This document shows, piece by piece, positions 1 to 8,117 of a stretch of 64,000 bases of DNA. The notes beneath the pieces are model-generated. The model worked only from the letters and a program-made list of their open reading frames with translations. It searched no databases and was not told where the DNA came from. Positions within the stretch are counted from its first letter, which is position 1; each line of letters begins with the position of its first letter. Source of the stretch: Mumia xiangluensis (GTDB lineage Bacteria; Actinomycetota; Actinomycetes; Propionibacteriales; Nocardioidaceae); the NCBI RefSeq assembly GCF_010994095.1, contig NZ_WJYO01000001.1:868001-932000 (forward strand). The letters run 5' to 3'. Both the position numbers and the translations under genes were made by a program.

Positions 1-359
1 AGGTCGGCTGGCGCGACGCGGAACTCGACGCGGTCGGCGCGCCGTACCATCCAGGCGCGCAGCAGCGCTGCCGGATCGTCGGCCGCTTGCAGACGCTCGG
101 CGTACGTCCTGAGGCGGGCGCGCTCGGTAGAGGCGACCGTGGGCTCCCTGCCGGCGAGCAGGTCGAGCATCGCCCACGCCATCCGCGGTGAGAGCGGGCG
201 CGAGCGGCGCGGAGCGGCGAGCGGCAGGCGGGAGGGGTCGATCGCCCACTGCGAGCCGACGCGGATCGCGGGAAGGGACCCGTCCTCGATGCGCTGCTGC
301 ACGCGGCGAGGGCTGATCGCCAGGCGCTCGGCCGCCTCGCGGACTCCGATCAGGGTCAC
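1..359 (-). CDS. Helix-turn-helix (excisionase/MerR-like) DNA-binding protein, 3' end outside window
   Basis: A minus-strand reading frame opens with a GTG at 359-357 and runs off the left edge, so only the first 119 residues are seen. Residues 1-40 read as an excisionase-type winged helix: VREAAERLAISPRRVQQRIE followed by DGSLPAIRVGSQWAID, the usual helix-turn-helix plus wing. Residues 53-66 read RPLSPRMAWAMLDL. In actinomycetes this pairing of an N-terminal excisionase helix with an RPLS-x-x-xAWA motif is, from memory, seen in DNA-binding proteins encoded beside AbiEii-type nucleotidyltransferase genes, so an antitoxin or regulator role is possible, but the neighbouring gene is outside the window. 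No Shine-Dalgarno sequence decides the start; the ATG inside the frame is too far downstream to keep the helix. The DNA-binding call is reasonably safe; the toxin-antitoxin link is a guess. Confidence 0.6.
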   Translation of the reverse strand, partial: MTLIGVREAAERLAISPRRVQQRIEDGSLPAIRVGSQWAIDPSRLPLAAPRRSRPLSPRMAWAMLDLLAGREPTVASTERARLRTYAERLQAADDPAALLRAWMVRRADRVEFRVAPAD

Positions 360-472
360 GACAGAAGGCTACGTGATCACGAACCCCAGTGTGGGGAGCA
401 GGCGCAGGCGTGTCCATTGTCCAGCAGGCAACACTTGCCTTCGCGAGCGCGAAGAGATGTGAGCAGGGACGG

Positions 473-1261
473 TCAGGTGATGGCCTCGCGGACACGACGC
501 GTCAGCTCGGCGAACTCCGGCGACGCGCGCAGGTCCTTCGGGTCCACGTCCGCCGACGCTGCGGCGAACGGGGCCGGCTCGTCGAGCACGATCCGGCCGG
601 GGCGAGGACTCATCACCAGCACCCGCGTCCCCAGCAGCACCGCCTCGTCGACGCCGTGGGTGATGAAGAGGACGGTCTTGCCCGTCGCGCGCCAGAGCGA
701 GAGCAGCTCACCCTGCAGCCGCTCACGGGTGAGGGCGTCGAGCGCGCCGAACGGCTCGTCCATCAGCACGATGTCGGGATCGTTCGCCAGCACGCGCGCG
801 ATCTGCGTCCGCTGCTGCATGCCGCCGGACAGCTCGTACGGCCGTCGGTCGGCGAAGTCGGTCAGGCCCACCAGGTCGAGGTACGTGTCGGCGCGCGCCG
901 TCCGCTCCGCCTTGGCGACCCCGCGCAGCTTCGGTCCGAGCGCGACGTTGCCGCGGACGTCGAGCCACGGGTAGAGCGTCGGCTGCTGGAACACGACGCC
1001 CCGCTCGGCGCCGGGACCGCGGACCTCCCGGTCGCCGACCGAGATGTTGCCCGACGTCGGCCGCATGAACCCCGCGACCAGACGCAGCAGCGTCGTCTTG
1101 CCGCACCCCGACGGCCCGGCGAGCGTGACCAGCTCGCCGGGCTCGATCGTGAGGTCGATCCGGTCCAGCGCCGGCACCTCGGCGCCGCGGGAGCCGAAGA
1201 CGTGCTCGACTCCCGCGACCCGCACGGCGCCGGAGTGCGTACGGACCGACGTGGCGGTCAC
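473..1261 (-). CDS. ssuB: Sulfonate/taurine/nitrate-type ABC transporter ATP-binding protein
   Basis: Cytoplasmic ATPase of 262 residues that would energise import of an organosulfonate. Walker A is GPSGCGKTT near residue 49, the Q-loop lies in VVFQQPTLYPWL, the ABC signature is LSGGMQQR and Walker B is IVLMDEPFGALDALTR; this last motif is typical of the SsuB/TauB/NrtD subfamily. It starts with a GTG at 1261-1259 that overlaps the TGA of the binding-protein gene (GTGA), and it is the last of three genes in the order permease, binding protein, ATPase. Length and motif order are complete. The substrate is inferred from the divergent SsuD-type monooxygenase gene at 3295; nitrate or thiamine-precursor import would use the same protein family. 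Confidence 0.85.
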   Translation of the reverse strand: MTATSVRTHSGAVRVAGVEHVFGSRGAEVPALDRIDLTIEPGELVTLAGPSGCGKTTLLRLVAGFMRPTSGNISVGDREVRGPGAERGVVFQQPTLYPWLDVRGNVALGPKLRGVAKAERTARADTYLDLVGLTDFADRRPYELSGGMQQRTQIARVLANDPDIVLMDEPFGALDALTRERLQGELLSLWRATGKTVLFITHGVDEAVLLGTRVLVMSPRPGRIVLDEPAPFAAASADVDPKDLRASPEFAELTRRVREAIT

Positions 1262-2313
1262 TTGCTCGCCGCCTCCGCCGCGCTCGCGTCGACACCATCG
1301 GCGTACGCCGACTCGGGGCCGACCGCCGCGATGCCGTCCTGGGTGAGCAGGAACTGCGCCGTCGCGAAGAGGTCCTTCCCGAGCTTGCCGCCGAGGTAGT
1401 CGGGGCCGGCCTGCTCGGCTGCCGACAGATAGACGAATCCGTCGAACTGCGCCTTCGCCTCGTCCGTCGTCACGCCGACCTCGACCGCGACGCTCTCGGC
1501 CGCCTTGTCCGGATCGTCCGCGATCTGAGCGATCGCGTGGTCCTGCGCCTTCGCCCACAGCGCGAGGAAGTCCGGGTTCTTCTCCACGAAGGTGTTGTCG
1601 GCGATGCCCACGTCGAACGTCGGCTTCCCGGCCTTCGCGGTGTCCTCGCTGGTGAGGATGACAGTGCCCTTGTCCTTCTTGAGCTCGCTCAGCGTCGGGT
1701 CCCACACCCAAGACGCGTCGATGTCGCCCCGGGTCCACGCCGGCGCGATCTGCTCCGGCTCGGCGTTGACGAGCTTGTAGTCGGCCGCGTCCTCACCGGC
1801 GTCCGAGATCGCCTGGAGCAGCGAGAAGTGCGCCGTCGACCCGAACGGTGTCGCGATCGTCTTGCGCTTGAGCCCGGCGATGTCGGTGGCGGCACCGTCA
1901 CGCACGACGAGAGACTCGGCCGCGCCGATGACGTCGTGGATCCACACCACCGAGACCGGCAGGTTCAGCGGCGCGGACAGCGCCTTCGTCGCCGGCGACG
2001 AGCCGACGAGCCCGAGGTCGAGGCTCTTGCCGCCGAACGCCTGGACGACGTCGCCGCCGGAGGCGAAGTTGCTCCACGTGATCGTCGCGTTCGGCGCGCA
2101 GCTCTCGAGAATCTTCTGGTCCTTCACGACCACGTCACCGTTGGGGATCTTCTGGTAGCCGATCCGTACGGTCGCAGTGATCGACTCGTCGGGCTCCCAC
2201 GGGCAGTCCGAGCCGCCCGCGGTCGCTTCCTCGCCGCCGCCGACGCACGCGGTCGCGGAGAGGGCGAGCGTCAGCAGGCTCGCGGTCAGCACGGACTTCT
2301 TCCAAGGCAGCAT
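1258..2313 (-). CDS. ssuA: Sulfonate/taurine ABC transporter substrate-binding lipoprotein
   Basis: A 351-residue exported binding protein. The N-terminus MLPWKKSVLTASLLTLALSA is a lipoprotein signal ending in the lipobox LSATAC, so Cys23 would be lipidated and the protein tethered outside the membrane. The mature part carries the TauA/SsuA fold: VRIGYQKIPNGDVVV at the start, the DLGLVGSSPATKAL loop that contacts the ligand, and ASWVWDPTLSEL further on. The ATG at 2313-2311 is 3 nt from the TGA of the permease gene, and its own stop overlaps the ATPase start. Gene context with an SsuD-like enzyme points to alkanesulfonates or taurine; the ligand cannot be read from sequence. Confidence 0.82.
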   Translation of the reverse strand: MLPWKKSVLTASLLTLALSATACVGGGEEATAGGSDCPWEPDESITATVRIGYQKIPNGDVVVKDQKILESCAPNATITWSNFASGGDVVQAFGGKSLDLGLVGSSPATKALSAPLNLPVSVVWIHDVIGAAESLVVRDGAATDIAGLKRKTIATPFGSTAHFSLLQAISDAGEDAADYKLVNAEPEQIAPAWTRGDIDASWVWDPTLSELKKDKGTVILTSEDTAKAGKPTFDVGIADNTFVEKNPDFLALWAKAQDHAIAQIADDPDKAAESVAVEVGVTTDEAKAQFDGFVYLSAAEQAGPDYLGGKLGKDLFATAQFLLTQDGIAAVGPESAYADGVDASAAEAASK

Positions 2314-2315
2314 GG

Positions 2316-3140
2316 TCAGGCCTTTCCTCGCCACGGGGCGAGCGTTCGTTCGATGAGACGGATGACGAAATCGAGGGCGATCGCGGTCAGGCCGATGACG
2401 AGGATGCAGGCCACGGACAGCGCGATCTTGTTCTGGGTGCCGGAGAGGTAGGCGAGCCCGCCGATGCCGGGGAGGCCGTTGACGAGCTCGGCGGCCACGA
2501 CCGTGGTCCAGGCGAAGCCGACCGCGACGCGGATCCCGCTGAGGATGTCGGGCGTCGTCGCGGGGAGGACGACGGAGGTGACAGCCTGACGCCGGGAGGC
2601 GCCGAGCGAGAGCACGGCGTTCACCTGGTCCTCGCGCACACCCCGTACGCCGTTGATGGTCGCGAGCGCGATCGGCGGGAACGCCGCCAGGAACAGCAGC
2701 CAGATCTTCGAGGTGTCGTAGATCCCGAACCACGCCACGAGGAAGCCCATGTAGGCCAGCGGCGGGATCGACCGGAGGAAGTCGAGGTACGGCCCGGCGA
2801 CCCGGCGTACGGACTCGACCGTCCCCATCAGCAGGCCCAGCGGGACGCCGACCAGGATCGCCAGCACCAGCCCGATCGCGATGCGGCGCAGACTGACGAC
2901 GAGGTGCTCCCAGAGGAAGTAGTTCTCCTCGCCGCGCACGACGCGGTCCACCCCGCCGCCGACCGGGTGGTAGGTGTTGGCGCGCACGAAGGCGTCCCAG
3001 ACCTCGAGCGGACTCGGCGCGAGGTACGCAGGCTGGATCCAGTCCGAGGCCGCGACGACGGTCCACAGCACGAGCACCCCGACCGCGGTGACCACGGCGG
3101 GGAGCCAGCTGAGGCCCAAGAGGCGGGGACGGCGGCGCAT
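2316..3140 (-). CDS. ssuC: Sulfonate/taurine ABC transporter permease
   Basis: A 274-residue integral membrane protein of the BPD-type permease family (TauC/SsuC). About six hydrophobic helices are visible, starting with residues 12-32 (AVVTAVGVLVLWTVV). The EAA loop that docks onto the ATPase is seen as AVLSLGASRRQAVTSVVLPATTPDILSG with the conserved glycine. First gene of the import operon; the next gene begins 2 nt after its stop. I used the ATG at 3140-3138; a GTG at 3167 in the same frame would add nine residues and there is no clear ribosome-binding site for either. It diverges from ssuD, so the 3141-3294 gap should carry both promoters. Confidence 0.83.
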   Translation of the reverse strand: MRRRPRLLGLSWLPAVVTAVGVLVLWTVVAASDWIQPAYLAPSPLEVWDAFVRANTYHPVGGGVDRVVRGEENYFLWEHLVVSLRRIAIGLVLAILVGVPLGLLMGTVESVRRVAGPYLDFLRSIPPLAYMGFLVAWFGIYDTSKIWLLFLAAFPPIALATINGVRGVREDQVNAVLSLGASRRQAVTSVVLPATTPDILSGIRVAVGFAWTTVVAAELVNGLPGIGGLAYLSGTQNKIALSVACILVIGLTAIALDFVIRLIERTLAPWRGKA

Positions 3141-3294
3141 GGTCGAGAACGTAGGCCGCTGCCGCACGCGATCCGGGCCATCTCGTCGCAGACCGGCGAA
3201 CTCGTACGCTTTCGATCGACCTGACCGTTAGTCGTGCGCAGGGGCTCGCGACCAGGAAGGGTTACGTGGTCTGTCGCCGTCCTCCAGGAGTGTC
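3141..3294. promoter_or_regulatory. Divergent promoter region between the sulfonate transporter operon and ssuD
   Basis: The two divergent units share this 154-bp gap, which must hold both promoters and any sulfur-status operator. I see a ribosome-binding site (CCAGGAG) six bases before the ssuD ATG, but no convincing palindrome or -10/-35 pair. Confidence 0.35.
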
Positions 3295-4431
3295 ATGAAG
3301 CTGCACTGGTTCCTCCCCACCACCGGAGACAGCCGCACGCTGGTCGGCGGCGGCCACAGCGTGCCGACCGAGCTCGCCCGGGCGGGCGGCGCCGCGCACA
3401 CCGCGGGACGCTACCGCGAGCCCGACCTCGACTACCTCGTCGACGTCGCGCGTACGGCGGAGCGCCTCGGCTTCGAGTCGGTCCTCACCCCGACCGGCAC
3501 CCCGTGCGAGGACGCCTGGGTGATCGCGTCGGCGCTGCTGACCCAGACCGACCGGCTGAAGTTCCTCATCGCCGCGCGCCCCGGACTGATCAGCCCGACG
3601 CTGCTCGCGCAGATGGCGTCGACGTTCCAGCGGGTCTCCGGCGACCGGTTGGCGATCAACGTCGTCGTCGGCGGCGACCCGTCCGAGCAGGAGCGCTTCG
3701 GAGACCGGGTCGGCAAGGACGACCGGTACGCCCGCGCGGAGGAGTTCCTGTCGATCTTCCGTGGTGCCTTCACCGGCGACGGGTACGACCAGGCCGGCGC
3801 GTTCTACGACGTAGTGGACGCCCGCACGCGCAAGCCCGCGACCGTGCCCCCGATCTACCTCGGTGGATCGTCTGCCGCGGCGGGCCCCGTCACCGCGCGG
3901 CAGGTCGACGTCTACCTGACCTGGGGAGAGCCGCCCGCACAGGTCGCCGAGAAGATCGAGTGGATCCGCAAGCTCGCCGGGGAGGAGGGCCGCGAGGTCC
4001 GGTTCGGGATCCGGCTGCACACGATCACGCGCGACAGCAGCGAGGACGCGTGGGCGCTGGCCGACCGGCTGCTCGCCGACCTCGATCCTGCGGAGGTCGC
4101 GAAGGCGCAGGCAGTGCTGGCGTCCAGCGAGTCCGAGGGCCAGAAGCGGATGCGCGAGCTCCACGGCGGGCAGGCGCCGACCGACGCCCGCAGCCTCGAG
4201 GTCTATCCGGGGCTGTGGTCGGGCGTCGGTCTCGTCCGCTCCGGAGCCGGCACCGCACTCGTCGGCAGCCACACGGAGGTCGCGGACCTGATCGGCGAGT
4301 ACGCCGCGGTCGGGATCGACGAGTTCGTGCTGTCGGGCTACCCGCACGTCGAGGAGGCGTACTGGTTCGCCGAGGGCGTCGGCCCGATCCTCCAGCAGCG
4401 CGGACTGCTGGCTCGTCCGCCGGCGGAGTAG
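3295..4431 (+). CDS. ssuD: LLM-class flavin-dependent monooxygenase, SsuD (alkanesulfonate monooxygenase) type
   Basis: A 378-residue bacterial luciferase-like enzyme. SsuD enzymes use FMNH2 and O2 to split the C-S bond of alkanesulfonates, releasing sulfite and an aldehyde in the cytoplasm. SsuD hallmarks are present: the start MKLHWFLPTTGDSRTL, AERLGFESVLTPTGTPCEDAW, the RPGLISPTLLAQMASTFQR block, INVVVGGDP, YLGGSS and SGYPHVEEAYWFAEGV near the C-terminus. Start ATG has CCAGGAG upstream. The divergent transporter operon supports sulfonate scavenging; the flavin reductase that must supply FMNH2 is not in the window. Its stop codon TAG lies inside the first unit of the downstream repeat array. 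Close LLM relatives acting on dimethylsulfone or other substrates are the main alternative. Confidence 0.85.
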   Translation: MKLHWFLPTTGDSRTLVGGGHSVPTELARAGGAAHTAGRYREPDLDYLVDVARTAERLGFESVLTPTGTPCEDAWVIASALLTQTDRLKFLIAARPGLISPTLLAQMASTFQRVSGDRLAINVVVGGDPSEQERFGDRVGKDDRYARAEEFLSIFRGAFTGDGYDQAGAFYDVVDARTRKPATVPPIYLGGSSAAAGPVTARQVDVYLTWGEPPAQVAEKIEWIRKLAGEEGREVRFGIRLHTITRDSSEDAWALADRLLADLDPAEVAKAQAVLASSESEGQKRMRELHGGQAPTDARSLEVYPGLWSGVGLVRSGAGTALVGSHTEVADLIGEYAAVGIDEFVLSGYPHVEEAYWFAEGVGPILQQRGLLARPPAE

Positions 4432-4566
4432 TCCGAGCCCCTCGGATGGTCGAGTAGTCCGAGCCCCTCGGATGGTCGAGTAGTCCGAGCCCCTGGGATG
4501 TGTCGAGTAGTCCGAGCCCCTGGGATGGTCGAGTAGTCCGAGCCCCTGGGCGAGGGCGTATCGAGG
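4429..4566. repeat. Tandem 26-bp repeat array ending in a dispersed palindrome-arm sequence
   Basis: Five imperfect head-to-tail units of about 26 bp lie at 4429-4454, 4455-4480, 4481-4507 (27 bp), 4508-4533 and 4534-4566 (longer and divergent). Each begins TAGTCCGAGCCCCT and ends GGTCGAG. The first unit contains the stop codon of ssuD. The segment 4527-4565 matches 36 of 39 positions of the reverse complement of 38375-38413, an arm of the palindrome inside the pab gene, so this belongs to a dispersed family. Confidence 0.85.
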
Positions 4567-4572
4567 CCGCCG

Positions 4573-4863
4573 TCAGCCGGGGTTCGTCGCGGCGCCGTCG
4601 AGCCAGAGCGTGTCCGACGCGTCGCTGTGCGTCCCGCCGGTGCCGACGTGCTTGGAGCTGATCGTCGGGCCGTTGCGGATCACGTGCCACAGCGCCATCG
4701 CGTGACCTCGGCCGACGCCGTACTCCTCGTCGAGCCACGCGACGACCTGCCCGGCCTTCGCGCCCGGCTCGGCGAACCCGTGCGCCTTCGCCTCCTCGAC
4801 GAGCACGCGGGGGGTCTTGCCGGTCTTCTTCTCGATCGTGTCGAGGTACGCCTGGAATGACAT
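4573..4863 (-). CDS. DUF4287 domain protein
   Basis: A 96-residue soluble protein. Residues 1-60 match the DUF4287 pattern: MSFQAYLDTIEKKTGKTP, then LVEEAKAHGF, KAGQVVAWLDEEYGVGRGHAMALWHVI. The family is small, widespread in Actinobacteria and of unknown function. The ATG at 4863-4861 is preceded on the minus strand by GGAGGA at good spacing, which decides the start over longer in-frame options. It stands alone, divergent from the ABC exporter at 5065 and ending at the repeat array. Confidence 0.75.
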   Translation of the reverse strand: MSFQAYLDTIEKKTGKTPRVLVEEAKAHGFAEPGAKAGQVVAWLDEEYGVGRGHAMALWHVIRNGPTISSKHVGTGGTHSDASDTLWLDGAATNPG

Positions 4864-5064
4864 CGTCTTCCTCCGAGCTCGCGCCGCGGACCGTCCGCAT
4901 CTGCACTCACCCGTACGACGGTCGTGCCGTGCGGAACTCATCGGATGCCGCTTCGTACACTCCGCAAGATGCTGGAGATCCACCGAACGGTGGAGGCGCG
5001 AATCAACCCAGGCTCAGACGCTGCGGTCGATGTGGCGGGGGCGGTGCGCTCGTAGCGTCGCAGT

Positions 5065-6000
5065 GTGACCGCATTGGAAGTACGAAACCTGCACAAGCGC
5101 TACGGGCCGCACGTTGCCGTCGACGACGTCTCCTTCACGGTCGAAGCGGGAGAGATCTTCGGCATCATCGGGCCCAACGGTGCCGGCAAGACGACAACCG
5201 TCGAGAGCATCGCCGGCCTGCGAACTCCCGACTCGGGTTCGATCTCCGTACTGGGACTCGACCCGATCAAGGACCGCGCGGAGGTGCGTGAGCGACTCGG
5301 CGTGCAGCTGCAGGAGAGCAGCTTCCCGGACGCGATCACGGTCGCCGAAGCCCTCGAGCTCTACAGCTCCTTCTACCGGAACCCCGCCGACTGGCGCGAG
5401 CTCATGGAGCTCCTCCGTCTCACCGAGAAGCGCAACACCCGGTACAAGGCTCTGTCAGGCGGGCAGAAGCAGCGGCTCTCGATCGCGCTCGCCCTGGTCG
5501 GCAATCCGTCGGTCGCGATCCTCGACGAGCTCACGACGGGACTGGACCCACAGGCGAGGCGCGACACCTGGAGCCTCATCGAGCGGGTTCGTGGCACGGG
5601 CGTCACGATCCTCCTCGTCACGCACTTCATGGATGAGGCGGAGCGCCTCAGCGACCGGATCGCCGTCATCGACGGAGGCCGCGTCGCCGCAGTGGATACG
5701 CCCGCAGGCCTGATTGCGCAGTCGACTGCGGTGCAGCAGGTCCGGTTCCGCGTGAGTCGACCGCTGGACGAGAGCGTCCTGACCGAGCTTCCCGACGTGA
5801 CCGAGGTCGAGATCACGGACGGCCGCTGGCTGGTCACCGGCGGGGGATCGCTTCTGACCAGCGTCGCAGGAGCGCTCGCCAGGGCGCAGGTCGTGGCGGA
5901 GGATCTCCGCATCGACCAGCGCAACCTCGACGACGCGTTCGTGGCCCTCACGGGGCGCGCCGCGGAGTCCCCAGAACCCTCCGAGAGCAGCATCGACTGA
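5065..6000 (+). CDS. ABC exporter ATP-binding protein (ABC-2 type)
   Basis: A 311-residue ATPase partner of the next gene. Walker A GPNGAGKTT near residue 38, Q-loop VQLQESSFPD, signature LSGGQKQR, Walker B VAILDELTTGLDPQ, and H-loop VTHFMDEAE. Walker B carries LDEL where most members have LDEP. After the ATPase core a roughly 90-residue C-terminal extension (residues 220-300) matches what is seen in CcmA/DrrA-type exporter ATPases. GTG start at 5065. The stop codon shares its A with the permease ATG (TGATG), so the two are translationally coupled, and the kinase/regulator pair follows at once, suggesting a self-regulated efflux or envelope-stress system. Substrate unknown. Confidence 0.82.
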   Translation: MTALEVRNLHKRYGPHVAVDDVSFTVEAGEIFGIIGPNGAGKTTTVESIAGLRTPDSGSISVLGLDPIKDRAEVRERLGVQLQESSFPDAITVAEALELYSSFYRNPADWRELMELLRLTEKRNTRYKALSGGQKQRLSIALALVGNPSVAILDELTTGLDPQARRDTWSLIERVRGTGVTILLVTHFMDEAERLSDRIAVIDGGRVAAVDTPAGLIAQSTAVQQVRFRVSRPLDESVLTELPDVTEVEITDGRWLVTGGGSLLTSVAGALARAQVVAEDLRIDQRNLDDAFVALTGRAAESPEPSESSID

Positions 6001-6764
6001 TGCGTGCTCTCTCGAAGATGGTCAAGATCGAGACGAAGCTCTTCCTTCGAGACTCTGCCACCGTCACCTTCGGTGTGCTGTTCCCGACGGGCCTCCTGCT
6101 CGGGCTGGGTGCCATCCCGACGCTCAGAGAGTCGTCACCGGAAACCGGCGGGCTCCGGTCCATCGACGTCTGGGCGCCGACGGCACTGGTGTTCGGGATG
6201 GTGATGATCGCCGTGCAGCACGTCCCGACGGTGATCGCGACGTATCGTGAACGCGGCATCCTGCGCAGGCTGTCGACAACCCCGGCCCATCCGCGGAACG
6301 TCCTGCTCGCGCAGATGATCGTCGCGTTCGCTTCCGTGGTCGTCGCCGCGGCCCTCATGATCTTCCTCGCGTGGGCGGTGCTGGACATCGCGCCGCCCGA
6401 GCGTCCCCTGGAGTTCGTCGTCGCCTTCGTCGTCGGCTATGCGGCACTGCTCGGGCTCGGCATGGTCACCGCGGCCATGGCCCGCACGAGCAGCGCCGCG
6501 AACCAGATCGGGACCGTCATGTTCGTCGCGCTGATGTTCTTCGGAGGGGCATTCCTGCCCCGTGTCCTCATGCCCGACGTGCTGCGCGAGGTCGGCGAGT
6601 TCATCCCGCCCGGACTGCAGGCTCTCACCGCGGCGTGGTCCGCCGAAGCGGGTGAGATCACCGCCACCGCCGGTGGGCAGGCCTTCTGGCTGCAGATTGC
6701 CATAATGGCGGGTGTCGCCATGATCACGAGCGCGATCGCCGCGAAGCGCTTCCGCTGGGAGTAG
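6000..6764 (+). CDS. ABC-2 type transporter permease
   Basis: A 254-residue membrane protein with six predicted helices: roughly residues 20-40, 58-78, 103-128, 138-160, 170-190 and 225-247. The central NQIGTVMFVALMFFGGAFLPRVLMP stretch, with the FGG-x-x-x-P turn between helices, is the usual ABC2_membrane pattern for drug, lipid or polymer exporters. Overlaps the ATPase gene by one base and is followed directly by the histidine kinase GTG at 6765, so all four genes form one operon. What it exports cannot be told. Confidence 0.8.
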   Translation: MRALSKMVKIETKLFLRDSATVTFGVLFPTGLLLGLGAIPTLRESSPETGGLRSIDVWAPTALVFGMVMIAVQHVPTVIATYRERGILRRLSTTPAHPRNVLLAQMIVAFASVVVAAALMIFLAWAVLDIAPPERPLEFVVAFVVGYAALLGLGMVTAAMARTSSAANQIGTVMFVALMFFGGAFLPRVLMPDVLREVGEFIPPGLQALTAAWSAEAGEITATAGGQAFWLQIAIMAGVAMITSAIAAKRFRWE

Positions 6765-8117
6765 GTGTCGATGATTCGGGATGCCGGGGCCGGCGAGCGC
6801 CCGCGCTCCGGGACGTACGGGTCCGTCGTCGCGGAAGAGGCGGAGATCGCGAATCGATCCCGATTGGCCTGGAAAGCGCAGCAGCTGCGGATCTGGGACC
6901 TGCTGCAGCTGATCACCCCGTGGCTGCTGCTGACGATTTCGACGGCGATTTACTTCTCGTGGGTGCTTCCGGCCTCCGGTGAACGATTCTGGCCCGAGGG
7001 CGTAACCGTCCTCGGGCTGGTCGCGGTCGCGGTCCTGTGGGTGCTGTTCTGTCACACGCTGCCCCTCAAGAGGAGGACGCTCCGCCCCGTGTCGGCGGGC
7101 ATCTTCTTCGTCGGACTGCTGGCGCTGTGCGTCACCCTCATGACGTACTCCGACGTCTTCCTCGTCTTCACCATCGCGGGCTTCTTCCACGCGTACCTGC
7201 TCAGGCCGTGGCCGTTGGGGGTGCTCGGAGTCCTGGCCACCTCGGTGGTCCTCAACGCCTCGGTGATGCGCGTGTGGGCAGACCCGACCGCGGACGTGCT
7301 GGCGGAGTTCATCCTGATCGTCGCCGTGCAGACTGCGGCGATCGGGGTGGGTATCGTGCTGACGGCGCGCAGCGAGCCGGAGGAACGCAAGCGGGAGGAG
7401 CTCGTCGAGCGGCTCGAGGCGGCACTGCACGAGAACGCCGGGCTTCATGCGCAGCTGGTCGCCCAGGCGCGTGAATCCGGGGCGCAGGACGAGCGACAGC
7501 GATTGGCCGGCGAGATCCACGACACGCTGGCTCAGGGTCTCGCCGGCATCATCACGCAGCTCCAGGCAGCGGAGCGTTCCGCCAGTCGGCGGGGCGAGAC
7601 GGAAGAACACGTTGCGCGTGCACTTCGGCTTGCGCGGAGCAGCCTGACCGAGGCAAGACGGTCCGTGCGGGCGCTCGCTCCGCAGGAGCTCGGGCGAGCG
7701 CACCTCCCCGACGCGCTTCGCACCTTGACCGAGCGATGGTCGGAGGACCAGGGGGTCAGCGCGCAGGTGGAGGTCACCGGCACCCGAGAGCCACTGAGCC
7801 CGGCGATCGAGGTGTCGCTCTTCCGGGTCGCGCAGGAGTCGCTGACCAACGTGGCGAAGCACGCGAAGGCCTCGCGCGTCGGTGTCACCCTGTCGTACAC
7901 GGGCACCGAGGTGCTGTTGGACGTGCGTGATGATGGACGCGGGTTCGTGACAGGGGTCGGCACCGGCTTCGGACTGACGAGCATGCGCCAACGCATCAGA
8001 GGGGTCGGCGGTCACGTCGAGGTGCAGAGCGCACCGGGTGAAGGGACATCCGTCAGTGCGCGCGTCCCGGCGATCGCCCCCGGGGGCACGAGAGCAGAGG
8101 GGGAGACCGACCGATGA
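6765..8117 (+). CDS. Sensor histidine kinase, NarL/DesK (HisKA_3) family
   Basis: A 450-residue membrane kinase. The N-terminal 45 residues are polar, followed by about six hydrophobic helices (residues 50-205), a coiled linker (PEERKREELVERLEAALHENAGL), the HisKA_3 dimerisation box ERQRLAGEIHDTLAQGL with phospho-acceptor His252, and the HATPase_c motifs DVRDDGRGFV and GFGLTSMRQRI. Start is a GTG immediately after the permease stop; an ATG two codons later is possible. Its response regulator overlaps it by 4 nt. Kinases placed with ABC-2 exporters in this way generally sense membrane state or the exported compound; the signal here is unknown. Confidence 0.85.
   Translation: MSMIRDAGAGERPRSGTYGSVVAEEAEIANRSRLAWKAQQLRIWDLLQLITPWLLLTISTAIYFSWVLPASGERFWPEGVTVLGLVAVAVLWVLFCHTLPLKRRTLRPVSAGIFFVGLLALCVTLMTYSDVFLVFTIAGFFHAYLLRPWPLGVLGVLATSVVLNASVMRVWADPTADVLAEFILIVAVQTAAIGVGIVLTARSEPEERKREELVERLEAALHENAGLHAQLVAQARESGAQDERQRLAGEIHDTLAQGLAGIITQLQAAERSASRRGETEEHVARALRLARSSLTEARRSVRALAPQELGRAHLPDALRTLTERWSEDQGVSAQVEVTGTREPLSPAIEVSLFRVAQESLTNVAKHAKASRVGVTLSYTGTEVLLDVRDDGRGFVTGVGTGFGLTSMRQRIRGVGGHVEVQSAPGEGTSVSARVPAIAPGGTRAEGETDR

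Noticed and set aside
4429-4566. CRISPR array
   Set aside because: Units are head-to-tail without unique spacers and no cas genes are near.
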